A stretch of 64,000 nt of DNA from Pogonophryne albipinna (GCA_028583405.1 CM053260.1:11740660-11804659), one strand, 5' to 3'. Numbered from the stretch's first letter, positions 23,189-35,395 are shown. Numbers and translations: made by a program. The notes: generated by a model from the letters alone, not told the origin.

Positions 23189-24479
23189 TTAGGGCCGACA
23201 GGGGGAGGAGAATGTCCCGCTAACGCTGTGTGTTTCACAATAGCGGGACGCTATGGAGCTCAGGTATCCGCCCTCTGAAGCTTTTAGGGCCGACAGGGGG
23301 AGGAGAATACAACGCTGTGTGTATTTATCGCTAAGCTAGCAGCTAAGCTAGCTGGACGCTACGGAGCCCAGCTATCCGCCCTCTGAAGCTTTTAGGGCCG
23401 ACAGGGGGAGGAGAATGTCCCGCTAACGCTGTGTGTGTGTTTCACATTAGCGGGACGCTATGGAGCTCAGGTATCCGCCCTCTGAAGCTTTTAGGGCCGA
23501 CAGGGGGAGGAGAATACAACGCTGTGTGTATTTATCGCTAAGCTAGCGGCTAAGCTAACTGGACGCTACGGTTCAGGTATCCGTCCTCTGAGGCATTTAT
23601 GGCGGACAGGTTGAGGAAGATGTCCCGCTCCTGTGTGTGTGTGTAACGGAGCTCAGGTGAGAGGGCTCCGATTACAGTTTTAATCCTCTGTCAAACTGCA
23701 TGTTTTCTGCTATATTTGATGAGAGATAAAATGATTTTCTGCCACAGGAGTTTGACAGAGAATAACTGAAAGTACACAGTAAAATAACTTCATAGTAGCC
23801 TACTTGTGGTAGAAGTCCAACTAGTACTGAGTCCAACAGTAAAGTACTTCATTGTATTTGTGGTAGTTGTCTAACTGAGTCCAACTCTGTGTAGACGAAA
23901 CATCCAGTATTTCGGAGGGGCCCTAACGGGACCCTCCTCTTGAAAGAAAGGGATATAAGATAAAAGAACTGGCGGAAACAGTTCTGAACTGTTTCCGCCA
24001 GTTCTTTAAGTTCGTCGTTCGCGAACAGCTTCTCTTTAGCTTTTGGCGGAAGGCGGCGACTCAAACAAACGAATCGTTTTGTGGGAGGAATCAGTTCATC
24101 TCGTTCACTTCAAAGATTCGTTCAAAAAGAACGAATCGTTCGCGAACGACCCATCACTAGCGTTGATCCATTATTTGGCTATTTATTTACATTCATTTGT
24201 ATGTTGACGTATATTGTGCACCCACTGAAAAACTGTCCAGCATCAGTAGAATGGCTTACGTGGTTACTTGTATAGGTTGAGGTTGTTCTAGGCCAGGAGT
24301 CTGCAACCTTTTTGACCAAAAGAGCCATTTTGCTCCTTTTTCCAAAACATTTTTTTGTCTGGAGCCGCAAAACATATTTCATAGTTTTTTATTGTTATAT
24401 CAGACAAAAACTACAGTTTTTTTGCATTTATTAGGCTATTTATTACATGATATAAAACTGTTAACCTCTAATAAGAAAC

Positions 24480-24895
24480 AAAGAACAAAGTACACCCCCT
24501 CCCGCACCCTCCGCTCTTCGTCCGTAGGACTTCTCACCGTCCCAAGCTATCGCCTCAAAACCATGGGAGCTTTCAGCTGCTCGGCTCCCAGACTCTGGAA
24601 CACCCTGCCACTACACATCCGACAGTCTGATTCCATAACAACATTCAAAACCCAACTCAAAACCCACCTGTTCAAACTGGCATTTTCTTTATAATCTGTA
24701 CCCTGTGTCCTTTTGTAGTCAATTTCCTGTTGTTTGTCTTGTCTTACCCCGGCTGATACTTCACTAAATCCACTGTTTTAATTTGTAAGGTAAAATTGTA
24801 AATGTAAATTGTAAATCTGTAACCCTGTAAGGTGTCCTTGGGTGTTATGAAAGGCGCCCCCCCAAAATAAATGTATTATTATTATTATTATTATA
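24480..24895 (+). mobile_element. LINE (L2-like) 3' end
   Basis: The plus frame ends YTPSRTLRSSSVGLLTVPSY, RLKTMGAFSCSAPRLWNTLP and THLFKLAF, the C-terminal block of L2-group reverse transcriptases. It is followed by a 3' UTR with gaaaggcgcc, AATAAA and an ATT trinucleotide tail (24876-24893). It is strongly 5' truncated. Confidence 0.75.
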
Positions 24896-24983
24896 AGGAG
24901 TATTAAAAATAATACACAGGCCTTCTTTAAAATAAATTAAACACAGCACTTGGGTAGTCCTCTGCACATTTGAAGGGAAAAAA

Positions 24984-25273
24984 AATATTATTAAAATGGG
25001 CCCACTTTGAAATAAATAAAACATATAGCTGCACCCTAAAAAGAGTTAAAGGTAGGGTAGCTAAGAATGGAGAAACCAGCTTGAGTGCGCTAGAATTTGA
25101 AAGTACACAACCGGAAAAAATCTGCCTCTTCCTTCAGACTTTCTTACAGAGTCCCTCCTCCAACACACACGAACGTGCACATGACCATTGAGGGCACGAG
25201 ATAAGTTTGTGCACAGATGGAAGGCTGACAGGCAGTTAGGCCATCCAGTTATTTTAGCCGTACCGGCTCAGAT
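24984..25273. repeat. Dispersed 290-bp repeat, copy 1
   Basis: It matches 28775-29064 almost perfectly (a single A/G difference near 25262). It starts aatattattaaaatgggccc and ends ccggctcagat. Here it lies inside the hAT element; the other copy lies alone 3.8 kb away. Family not recognised. Confidence 0.85.
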
Positions 25274-25943
25274 GATTGGTCGTGCTTTTTACAGTGCTAC
25301 GGCTTCCAGAGATTAATTTTTGTATGTATTTATTGTCAAAGCATTTAATATATTCATTGCTATCGGCACGTTAAGAGCATTCAATGGAATATAACAAAAA
25401 GTGTTTTTTGAAATAAATGACACACCCCATTGAATTATGACTGAAGATCGTCAGCTGTTTCCTCTCCCTTGTTGTTCCTCGATACGTAAAGGCTGCACCA
25501 CCGTTGACAACTTCTCTCTACATATCAAACATACCGGTAAACCAGCATTGTTTGCTGTGAAAGCATATAACTCTGTCCACACATAATTAAATCCTGTGTT
25601 CCTCCGGTACTTTTCTTTGATTTATCCATAGTTCGCTCATCGAGCCGGGGGTCAGGTTATTCGCCTCCAAGAAAAGGCGCTCGCGCGGGACCGTAGCAGG
25701 ATGTGACGCATATTTTAGTTGACCTAATTAACACCGTTTTGTTTTTTATTTATGTGTCACAGTATCACCTCAAAATACAAGATACGAAACATTTTCAACC
25801 ATGCAACAAAATATAAATAGTCCTACAAATACTTTTATTTTATTTCCTTCTTATTTTTGTCTAAGCTCAAGGGAGCCAGAGCAGAGGGCTTAAAGGGCCG
25901 CATGCGGCCCGTGGGCCGTGGGTTGCCGACCCCTGTTCTAGGC

Positions 25944-26758
25944 TGTTGCTTGGCGTGGCGAGAACACTTTCTCCGGCCCCCGAGATTCGTCTTTCAGTCG
26001 CTCTGGAGAGAGCTTTCACACCTGTGGCCACTAACGGTCATAATTTCTCTGCTTTGTTTCAAGACCCGCATCAGAAAGCTTTTGAATGGTGGTACTTGTT
26101 TTCCAGTTGGTCTACCTGCTCTTCACGTAGCTCTGCATGTCGTCGTTTAGGTGCTTTTTTCCCCTGGAGATAGGCACTCCTCAATCCACTCCTCCATAGT
26201 AAGACCCCCCCGGAGGTCGAAGTTAATCTTAAATGTTTCCATCTTATGCTTTGTAAGTTTGTTTCGTAACGGAAGAAATGTAAATAAATTTATAAAACTG
26301 ACAAGTCACTGGCATTGTAACCACTGGCCCGGAGCATTCGTCCAAAAAAAAATCGACTAATAATGAAGAAAATTAACACATTTGTTGCAATAGTAATTTA
26401 TGCACTAACTACATTACTACTTGTACTACAACATTTGAATCATCAGTTCTTCCTCATTTTCCTCAATTGTTCATATTTGGTTTATTAAAATAATGATATT
26501 GTGGTCATTGATAAAAAATGTCTGTATTATTATTTGTATAATGCGCTTTCTGCCTTCCTGTCATTAGGAGTTAGAAATGTAATGGCTATGTAGCAGATTA
26601 AATTAGAACCTTCATTATCCTAAACTGCTGGGACATTTCCCTATAGCCAATACCTTTATATTTTCTACTCTTCACTTACTTGTCAGCATAGGTCGGCATT
26701 GATGTATAGAGCAGACAGAAGACCTTGTTTATATTGGCATCATATTGAGAGTTGCAGC
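25944..26758. other. Gene A intron 2 sequence, nothing recognised
   Basis: No gene-like or repeat-end structure found in this stretch. Confidence 0.4.
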
Positions 26759-26977
26759 CAGTGACGCGTCCTAAAACCAGGAAGTAAGCTGCGGGTTCCC
26801 TCGACAAAAAGCAATGGGATTTCTCCACAGGGTTTTGGAAAATAGCAGGAAATAAGGTCTGTGGAAAACAAACCTGTTTGATAAATGCACGTTTTGTTCA
26901 GCCGGATAATCTCCACATGTCTACCCTACTTTTATAATTTTAATAGATTATAAAAAGGGTTTTAGGACGCGTCACTG
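26759..26977. mobile_element. 219-bp MITE with ~20-bp inverted ends
   Basis: CAGTGACGCGTCCTAAAACC at the left and its exact reverse complement at the right. Flanks are tgcagc and caccac; an 8-bp hAT-type duplication (tgcagcca/tgcaccac) is possible but imperfect. Non-coding. Confidence 0.8.
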
Positions 26978-27340
26978 CACCACTAGAAGCCAACTCCATC
27001 GATCAAGCTGGCTAAAACTTCCTCTCCCTCTTCTTCTCATGCTCTCTGTCACTCTCCTTTAACTCCTCCGGTGACTTTCTTTTATTTGAAGATTGTTTTT
27101 TGCACGGCGCTTGGACAGTTACCGCTGGTATTAAAAACATTTTGGCGAATGGTTAGGTGGCGCGACAGTGTAAATGCATTTTTAATAATAACATTTTTGA
27201 ATGGAACATTCTCAACATGAATGCATAAATCTAAATAAATCTAACTTACATATGTGGGAAAATACTGTGTTTGAAATGTGTAATTGAAATTAGATGCTAG
27301 CTTTTTGTTTTGATATATATATATATATTTTGTATTCCAG

Positions 27341-27511
27341 TCTCCCTTCAGATATGTTAAGTGGCATGGCATTCAACACAATGCTGCTCACCTCCTTCAG
27401 TTGGGAGAAAAGCTGGTTCAGGTTCAGCCTTATGGGGGTACAGGGCTGCTGAGCCTAGAGATGGATCTGTTGGTCCTGACACCAGGGGGAGGGACAACTG
27501 ATTTAGTATGA
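27341..27511 (+). CDS. Possible terminal exon of unknown gene
   Basis: After a strong acceptor (tattttgtattccag) an open frame of 56 codons reads RYVKWHGIQHNAAHLLQLGE, then VQPYGGTGLLSLEMDLLVL and TPGGGTTDLV with a TGA stop. Its composition is protein-like and unlike the AT-rich intron around it. I do not recognise the domain; it may be the end of a transposon gene. It is antisense to gene A, inside intron 2. Confidence 0.3.
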   Translation, partial: SPFRYVKWHGIQHNAAHLLQLGEKLVQVQPYGGTGLLSLEMDLLVLTPGGGTTDLV

Positions 27512-28433
27512 ATAGCTGCTAAAAATCTACCTGCATTTGTTAAATGTCAGCTAAAAGACCAGTGCAATTAAAAACCTGTATAGATATTAACAGTACTTAA
27601 TGTCAGCTTAGTTAAAAAAAACATAAGAATTATTATTTACAATGGACTAAGCTTAGCTAACAGACATAATTCCACCACTCATGGACCACACCCACCTTTT
27701 CTTTTGAAAGACTGGGTGTCGCCCTTTAGTCCCTCTCTCTTGTTTTTCTCTCCTTTCTTTTCTCTTTTGAAAACCTGACTTTGTGAGTCGTTGAGACATG
27801 GTACTACACACGTAAGTACTAGCATCCCTGCTCCTCACATGCTCACACTTGTGTCTGCTAGAAAGTGCCGGCGGTGCTGCACCGCGTTTGGAGGCAGGAC
27901 CAAACCATTACATGTAAATAGAACGTGGTGTACAGAGGCTTTGGATAATTAACTTTTGGAAGAAAATAAGTTAAATGAATTGTAAGTTTAGTGAGTACTT
28001 TACATTATCGATATAACGTCCTATGTTAATGTTAATTCTTGATGAATGATGAAAGGTTACTTAAACATTTTTTTCTTAATGTTCTAAAATAGTTTGGGCC
28101 CCCGTGGTGAGAGTGTTTGGGGTGGCCAATAGGGTGGCCAGGATTCAGCTGGGGGTGGCCACGGCCACCCCCCAGCTCCGCCACTGATTGCAACACCCCC
28201 TAGCGGCAGGCAGGGGGTGCGGAGCTCCCCTGTCTGAATTATTATTTGACGGCATAATCTGTGTAATATGTAGCCAGTACATTCCACATTGTAGGCTACA
28301 ATTCTGTAGCCCCGGACAATTCAGTGAATGCAACAGAGGCAAGACACCAGACCAATCAGAGAGTTGCATGGAAATAAAAGTGTGCTTGTGTCATTCAAAC
28401 TCGGCTCTGTGTGTGTGCGGAAATAACGCATTT

Positions 28434-28436
<3 letters not shown>
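27512..28436. other. Intron sequence with a degraded transposon end
   Basis: The only distinctive sequence is a GC-rich patch at 28110-28200 (gggggtggccacggccaccc, then ctccgccactg). It looks like the end of an old hAT-type element. No partner end with a target duplication was found. Confidence 0.4.

Positions 28437-28497
<61 letters not shown>
28437..28497. repeat. (GA)n microsatellite
   Basis: About 30 GA units on the plus strand. Confidence 0.95.
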
Positions 28498-28503
<6 letters not shown>

Positions 28504-28774
28504 GCCAGCAGCAGGGACCGTATTGTTAGCATCTGGTTAGCTAGCTGCACTAACGGAGCTGTTTGTTCCACAACAAGCTGGAGGAGAGCTCTCCTCTCAG
28601 CAGGGGCATCGCCTGGACCTGGAAACATTCGGGGCTTAGCCCACAGTGGCGGTGCTACAGTCGAATTTTCTACTGCAAGACTCCCCACACGCACATACAC
28701 AATTGCGCCATCTGATGTCAAAAACGTGTGCCTGTATTAGCTTTGTTACGGCAATGGATTGTGGGAGATAAAAT

Positions 28775-29064
28775 AATATTATTAAAATGGGCCCACTTTG
28801 AAATAAATAAAACATATAGCTGCACCCTAAAAAGAGTTAAAGGTAGGGTAGCTAAGAATGGAGAAACCAGCTTGAGTGCGCTAGAATTTGAAAGTACACA
28901 ACCGGAAAAAATCTGCCTCTTCCTTCAGACTTTCTTACAGAGTCCCTCCTCCAACACACACGAACGTGCACATGACCATTGAGGGCACGAGATAAGTTTG
29001 TGCACAGATGGAAGGCTGACAGGCAGTTAGGCCATCCAGTTATTTTAGCCGTGCCGGCTCAGAT
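28775..29064. repeat. Dispersed 290-bp repeat, copy 2
   Basis: Near-identical to 24984-25273 in the same orientation. The flanks differ: here it is followed by a T-run and a LINE-like 3' end. Confidence 0.85.
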
Positions 29065-29285
29065 TTTTTTTAAGTGAATTAAAGACCTATCTTTTTAATT
29101 TTGGGTAATTTTAGTTGTATCATTGATCATGTTTTATGGTTTTATGGTTCTGATATAACTTTTCTGTTTGTTTATAACTTGTTTTTAATTATGTTCCTCA
29201 CTCTTTATTTTGTATCATGTCTTACTCTGTCACGCACTTTGGGCTGCATCTTGTATGAAAGGTGCTATATAAATAAAGTTGTATT
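29065..29285 (+). mobile_element. LINE-type 3' end fragment
   Basis: It ends cactttgggctgcatcttgt, then ggtgctatataaataaagtt, the form of L2/CR1-type 3' tails in fish. It has no coding sequence. Confidence 0.5.
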
Positions 29286-29495
29286 AGTTTATTATGTTGC
29301 ATATTATTACATCCTTAGCACATAGACAGATATTGTCGTCTGAACCGTCACATTGCTTTTCAAATGTTTTGTCCTAAATTCACTGCAGCAACTATAGAAG
29401 AGCCAGTTCGTTTTTTGACTTACACAAATATTTATGTTTTAAAAATACTTATTTGATTTCACATTGAGATTCTGATAGTAATTCTCCAACTTTAC

Positions 29496-29630
29496 CTTCA
29501 AAAAGCGGACAGATTTTCCTCCAGCATGTAATGCTTCCCTGTTTGGTGTACTGGCCGAGAGACGTCTCCAAGAGAAACAGGGGGATGCCGCAGGTGAAGA
29601 GGAAGATGATGTAGGGGATGAAGAACACGC
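29496..29630 (-). CDS. SLC6 GABA-type transporter gene A, exon 2 (TM2)
   Basis: The 135-nt minus-strand exon lies between acceptor tttccccaag and donor gtaaag. It reads [20 protein letters not shown], then [20 protein letters not shown] and PLFEG. TM2 and the conserved LGQYT motif are intact. Gene B has the same exon at 61404-61538. Confidence 0.95.
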
Positions 29631-30453
29631 CTTGGGGAAACGGAAAGTTACACCACATAAGATGTTTGAAGTTCAAACTCATAGGGTAACCCACAAGAAT
29701 CACGCTAAGAGTTTTGAAAGATATCTAATATCTAAAACATTCAACGTCTGCTCATCAGTTTAGCAGTCAGGGTATTTATATCAGCTTTGACTTTCCTCTG
29801 CAGTGTTCATGTTTGGACAACTCATCTGAATATGCACATGTTTTCTGTATTTGTCTTAATCACAGGTGTGTTATCAAATTGGTAAAAAAAATTAAATGTA
29901 TGTTAACCACTTACAGTGTCTTTTTTCTAAATGCAACACAATTCTTCTTTAGGTTTCTTTTGATTTGTCTTTATTTTGTGTTTCTGAACAAACACTTTTT
30001 TTGAAGTGGCCAGGTGTGATTTGTTTAACTTTATCACACCCAATGAAACAGGGCACTTCAAGGATGTCTGGAGCGCATTGCATTCCCCACAGGGAGAGAA
30101 AGGTGGGATCTTTTTCTTGTTATGAGAGAGTAAATCATGATTATGAGATAAGTGAACTTTCCTTTTCTTTGGTGAAAGCATTAGGAATATGAATGAATGT
30201 GGACAGAGAAAGCTGCATAGAACGATCCAAATACTTGAAAAAAATATGAGAAGCTAAATCGTTTTTGGAAATTGAGATTCTGACTATAACACAGACATAC
30301 ATTATGGCAATAAATAAAGATCTTGCTGTCGGATATTTCAAATTTAAATATGTATTCTTAACAGTTTGTGTTTTATACAGTACATCCTGGGTATGTACTT
30401 TTAAAGAAAGTAGAAGTGTTGTTCCTTAATTATTTGACTACAATGAAACTTAC

Positions 30454-30643
30454 CTCCTCCGTTTTTGTAGCACAGGTAAGGGAACCTCCACACATTTCCT
30501 AAGCCTACAATTTGTCCTGCAACAGCCAGAAGGAACTCAATTTTGTTCGACCACTCGCCTCGGGTCAGGGTTGGGGGTGCAGGCTGGGCTGTGGCCATCT
30601 CCAGCCTGAACTTGTCCTCTGGCTCGTAAGGCTTTTTCATCAT
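30454..30643 (-). CDS. SLC6 GABA-type transporter gene A, exon 1 (N-terminus, TM1)
   Basis: The frame from the tandem ATGs at 30643/30640 runs to donor gtaagt at 30453. It reads [20 protein letters not shown], then [20 protein letters not shown] and [15 protein letters not shown]. The NVWRFPY motif of TM1 carries sodium and substrate ligands and is intact. The first ATG was chosen by frame and exon fit; either Met could serve, or Met at EMATAQ. Gln precedes IVGLGNVW; the human GAT2/GAT3/BGT1 proteins I recall have Glu there. Exons 1-7 encode about 308 residues, the right length for this part of a SLC6 protein. Confidence 0.93.
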
Positions 30644-32239
30644 ACAAGACAAGGGAAAAAACAACAAATAGTTTAAGTGGTTTTCAGTGACAGAAATACG
30701 ATTCTCACTTTAAATTTGAAAACATTTATAAAAGAAATCTCATTTATTTGTTATTTTGAAGTAGCAAAGGGTTAGGACAGCACATTCTTAGTATTTCAAT
30801 TTACTTTTAGTACCGGGCAAGCAACGTAACAAAAATAATCACTAACCACAGCAGGAATATTGACATAATTTAAGGACTGTATTTTAATGTTCATAATTTG
30901 GACAATGCCAGCAGTCTTTCTGTATTAGGTCAATTAAGGGTCAGTGCAGCTTGGCAGGAGAGTAATTCTTCCATCAATGTCGCTTTTGTGTTGCTGCCTT
31001 GGATTTAATGTGGGAGGGGAGCAAATAGACTGGAAAATATGTGTGCTACTACATTAGCTTTATATGCGTAGATTCTCAAAACAGCTTTACCAGTTATTTA
31101 AGGGTCATAACGTGAGAGTTGTGATATCAACTCCTGCAATGTTACGCTAATTATGAAGTATCTAAAAAAACTCAAAGAAAATATTATTTAAAGCCTGTAT
31201 GGCTTGGTTGGTGGTGTAAGTGGACAGTAGATCTGACAGATACTTGATCTTTGAGGCACGAATAACTCTGGATATGGATTCCTCATAATTATTTGTCTTT
31301 TCTAACTGTGACTAAGTTAATGTATTAGCAGGACATTTCACAGTTGAACCAAGAACTTTATATACTGTAATAGTGCTTTCTGTAGTGCAATTTCTTGTGA
31401 CTTAAAAGTCCATATGAAAACCTACATTTAAAATGTTTTAGGGTGTGCCATTTGGGGCATAGATCTTACTTTATATTGTTTTGTTTTAAAGCTCATACTG
31501 AGAAGGAGAAAGGATAAAGGACATTGTTAAATGACAACCTGAAAGGAATAATATCATTTATAAACGAGCATGTCTGATATGCAACACTCAATAATTGATC
31601 AGGTCTCATAAAAGGCTTACAGCCACCAGCTCCCTTTTTTTTCTAATCAACAAGCATCCGTGGAACCCAGTCAGTAAAGATTTTCAATTCCATTCCCTGT
31701 GTTTATGTCCTGAATTTATAAAACTGTATTACATTTACTTGCTCATGCAAAAAAACAACCCTATAACTATAAATGTTGTAGCTGATCTAGACTACTTGTC
31801 TTTTTTTCTATTCTGTCTGGGTAAAATATGTTACACCAAAAGTAGTCCTGTTTGCCTCTGCAAAGACCTAATGTTGCTACAGGTACCAGCTTGTTCACCT
31901 TATCTCATCTTAAATACTTGGCTCTCAAAAGGTGGTATATGCTAATGTCCCTGGGAGTCATATCTGAATCTTTTGGAAGTGAAACTGGGTAGAAGTAGAA
32001 ATACCACATTGTTATAATAATTTTTCAAATAAAGTTTCAAACACAGGCCCTGCAAAAAAGGGCAGTCTTTGGTGCAGGCGTTTACAATGTATAATATATA
32101 CTTAAATAGAGGTAATATGTAGGTGTTCTTACACACTTACCTAACTGGCTTATCTAAAGCCAGTTGAGTAGCACTTGAAATGTTTTTGTTCTATGAAACC
32201 TGATGTACTTATATGATTCTGTTTTCTTCAAGTTTGTAT
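30644..32239. other. Upstream region of gene A, nothing recognised
   Basis: AT-rich sequence upstream of gene A exon 1. No clear promoter, CpG cluster or further exon was identified by eye. Confidence 0.4.
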
Positions 32240-32320
32240 TTTGTTGGTCGAACGCACTTATTGTAAGTCGCTTTGGATAAAAGCGTCAGCTAAATGCAAT
32301 GTAATGTAATGTAATGTACA
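32240..32320 (+). mobile_element. SINE/LINE 3' tail
   Basis: ttgtaagtcgctttggataa, aagcgtcagctaaatgcaat and then AATGT pentamers (32300-32320). This 3' tail is shared by many teleost SINEs and LINEs. Confidence 0.6.
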
Positions 32321-33654
32321 TACCAATATAAAATGCAGAGCTTACTGGACAATGAAAAGCTATTTTATATGCAAAACATATATAAAAGTCTAGTGTAATT
32401 TACACATTATGTAATACTACCTTTTCTATGTTACAGACTATATCTTAAATAGTAAGAAACCATAGCTCAATATAGACTTGTCAGTTTCCTTGAACAAGAC
32501 AATAATGAGCCCCAAATGTGGTACCAAAATATAAGTGCATGTGTAAAAGCTGTCTGCCATATCAATTCAAATGTTGTGGTACAGTGCGACATTGTCACAC
32601 TACCAGATGCTGGATACAGTTTGGAAGTTCGGTACATTCAAATAAACTTCAGTTCTGTTTGCCTTCTCATACAATTTACCTTTAACTTCTCATTTAATTT
32701 CCTGATACCAAGGGACCGTTGCCTAAGAGTCTAACAAGTTATATTCTTCATTGACGTCTGCTGTGCACCCACAAAAGCTCAGTGTGGACACGCTGTATGA
32801 GGTTGGTGTAACCATTTTGTATGTTTTTGGGTGAATTTAAAGCTATCAATATGCTTTTTCAAAAGGGCTTGTTGGATGGTTGAAAACAACACCCAACACC
32901 TTTCCAACTCCAAATTTGGGACAGCGTCTGACCATTTCTGTACCTCCTATATTTTCCTTTTTCTTTCATTCATTATTCTCAAAATTACTTTAGTCACTTT
33001 ATGTATATACGAACCTGAAAGATTGGACTGATAATTGTTTCATGATTGCAGGCTTTTCGCTATGCTTTTAATTCTGGATGTCCAGCACAGCTTTGCATTG
33101 CATGACTTCAGACATGGCTATACAAAATGTTGTACAAATAAGTTTGTTTCTGCTCTCTGAAAATGATATTTCTGGCACTGGTATGTGAGAAAACATACCA
33201 GTGCTATCGAGGCTGGAGGGCTGAGTGTTTGTATCTCACAAACATTTCAGTGTCAATGGTGGTGTCCCTGTTTGACCTTCCAGTTCCAATTCACTATGAA
33301 ATTCCTCCCCTCAGTGTAAAGGATGACCTCAGGAAAAAGACTGTAACACTGCTCAAAATATCAACTGCATCTATTCAGTTAATGTCCTATAAATGGTGTC
33401 ATTGTTGTCCAGGAAGACAACACTCTAATTGAACAGAAATGCAAAACAAAATAATGTTTTATTTATTATATATTTATAATATCTTCTTTTAAACTGGTCT
33501 GGAGTAGCGTAAACATTTTATTTTTTATTTTTCAAATATAGAATTTGTTGTTTAGATTATTGTGAAGTTATCATTTGGCACAGTGGTGTTTTGAGCTTAA
33601 TGCTTACAGCAACATGCTATAACATACTCACAATAACAATGTTAATATGCTAAT
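32321..33654. other. Intergenic, nothing recognised
   Basis: AT-rich, with only short random frames; no exon or repeat ends supported. Confidence 0.4.
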
Positions 33655-35395
33655 GATATTTCATTTCATTTCAAACCTTTATTTATACAGATAAATCCCA
33701 TTGAGATCATTGATCTCTTTTTCAAGGGAGACCTGCTCAAGTAGTTCCACATGAAACATAAAAACATAAATAGAACAACAAAAGGACATCATACAGCATC
33801 ATTTACATAATTATCCACATAAACAGGTACCAACAGCTTCCGATTGACTAGCATCCAACCGAGCTTTAAAAACATTTAGTGGCACCAGATTGTTCAGTTT
33901 CCATTTAATTTGCAGACTATTCCAAGACAGAGGAGCTGCGCATCTAAAAGCTGTCTTCCCTAAGACAATCCTAGCAGTTGGCACATTTAATAAAACCACA
34001 GCATTCGATCTCAGGCAGTAGCCACTTACAATTCTCCGTGAGATCAGGGAGCAGATATAAGATGGAAGTTTCCCTAACATGGCTTTATATATAAAAATGT
34101 ACCAGTGACTGAGCCTCCGTACAGTTAGTGAAAGCGAACCAGCCCTTGCATACAGGGTACAGTGATGGGTTAATGCTTTACAGTTTGTCACAAATCTCAG
34201 TGCGCTGTGATACGCAGCATCTAACTTGACCAGGCAATTGACATGTGCATTCATATACAACAAATCACCATAGTCCAGCACAGGTAAAAAGGTCACAGTG
34301 ACTAGCCTTTTCCTGGCCTCAAGCGAGAAACAGGACTTGTTCCTGTAGAAAAAACCTAGCCTAACCCTCAGCTTTTTAAGCAGGTTATTGACATGAAGTT
34401 TAAAAGTGAGACAATCATCAAGCCAGATACCAAGGTATTTATAACAGGTAACCCCTTCAAGTTTTATTCCTTGCGTAGTTACAATGTCTAAAACAGGCTC
34501 TGGTATCTTTTTAGCTTTAGAAAAGAGCATTACCTTGGTTTTCTCAACATTTAAAAGAAGCTTTAGTTCAGAGAGCTGAGTCTGAATAATGTTAAAAACA
34601 GCCTGTAATTTAACACCAGCCTCCTTAATGGAGGGACCTGCACAGTACATCACGGTATCATCCGCATAAAAATGTAAAGTAGCTTCATCCACATTTTCAC
34701 CTAAACTGTTGATATATATGGAGAATAAAAGTGGACCTAAAACAGAACCTTGGGGAACACCATTAGTGATGTTTAACCACTCAGAAGACAGCCCATCAAA
34801 GTGAACACATTGGGACCTTTCAGAGAGGTAGTTCACTAACTGCATGGCTGGACATACCTATACTGGCTAGCCTCTGCTTTAAAATGTGATGATCGACGGT
34901 GTCAAACGCTTTTGAAAGGTCAATAAATAGAGCTGCACAACTCTGCTTATTATCTAAAATACTCGCCACATCATTCACCACTTTCATTGTGGCAGTGATG
35001 GTGCTATGTTGCTTTCTGAAGCCTGACTGATGTTTAGACAGGATGTCATTTGTACATAAAAACACCTTTACCTGTTCACTCACTAAGCGTTCAAGAACCT
35101 TAGCCAGAACTGACAACTTAGAGATTGGCCTATAGTTATTTAATAAGGTGGCCTCCCCTCCTTTTAGCAAAGGCAGGACATACGCTGACTTCCACAATTT
35201 TGGAATTGTGTTAGTGCTGAGGGAGAGATTAAAAAGAGTAGTGAGAGGTGGAGCAATAAAATCTGCAGCTATCTTTAAAAAGAAAGGTTCTACGTTGTCC
35301 GGGCCGGCCGGTTTCTTAGGATCTAACTTGGTTAAAGCTTCACGAACAACATCAACAGTAAAAGGGGTAAAACTAAAAGGGTTTTCCAATGAAAA
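33655..35395 (-). mobile_element. Jockey-type LINE (CR1/L2/Rex1 group), 5' truncated
   Basis: Minus-strand frames 35389-34820 and 34845-33811 encode most of a reverse transcriptase: NNYRPISKLSVLAKVLERLV, HQSGFRKQHST, LFIDLSKAFDTVDHHIL, NGVPQGSVLGPLLFSIYIN, LHFYADDTVMYC, then the C-terminal region with YLGIWLDD. A small frameshift or deletion near 34840 separates the frames; the YADD active site is intact. The 3' end has AATAAA and a GAAAT-type tail (plus-strand attt repeats from 33658). The endonuclease domain is missing. Confidence 0.85.
33811..35389 (-). pseudogene. LINE reverse transcriptase, one frameshift
   Basis: The two overlapping frames (189 and 344 codons) read as one reverse transcriptase if a small lesion near 34840 is bridged: the first ends around HAVSELPL and the second starts QLVNYLSER. 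The GPDN, FRKQHST, AFDTVD and FYADDT motifs are in order. The enzyme is not functional as it stands. Confidence 0.8.

Larger units (their letters stand above)
22412..23650. repeat. Satellite-like tandem units inside the hAT element
   Basis: Units of roughly 100-130 bp contain ggacgctacggagcccagct, atccgccctctgaagctttt and gctaagctagcagctaagct. They occur at about 22420-22589 and, after the insertion, at 23189-23640. Alternate units end with gaatacaacgctgtgtgtat or gaatgtcccgctaacgctgt, suggesting a higher-order two-unit pattern. Confidence 0.8.
21903..24159. mobile_element. hAT element carrying a satellite and a Harbinger-like insert
   Basis: The ends TAGTGATGGGCA and CGACCCATCACTA are inverted and flanked by the 8-bp duplication GCGTTGAT (21895-21902, 24160-24167). 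Both subterminal regions are packed with GATTCGTTC and TTCGCGAACGA motifs, probable transposase-binding sites. There is no transposase gene. The centre holds about 120-bp satellite units and a 599-bp PIF/Harbinger-like insertion. Confidence 0.9.
24294..25935. mobile_element. hAT (Charlie-like) element with nested LINE tail
   Basis: The left end CAGGAGTCTGCAACC and right end GGTTGCCGACCCCTG are imperfect inverted repeats with the 8-bp duplication TTCTAGGC at 24286-24293 and 25936-25943. The interior is non-coding and contains a LINE 3' end at about 24480-24895 and a dispersed repeat at 24984-25273. Confidence 0.88.
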
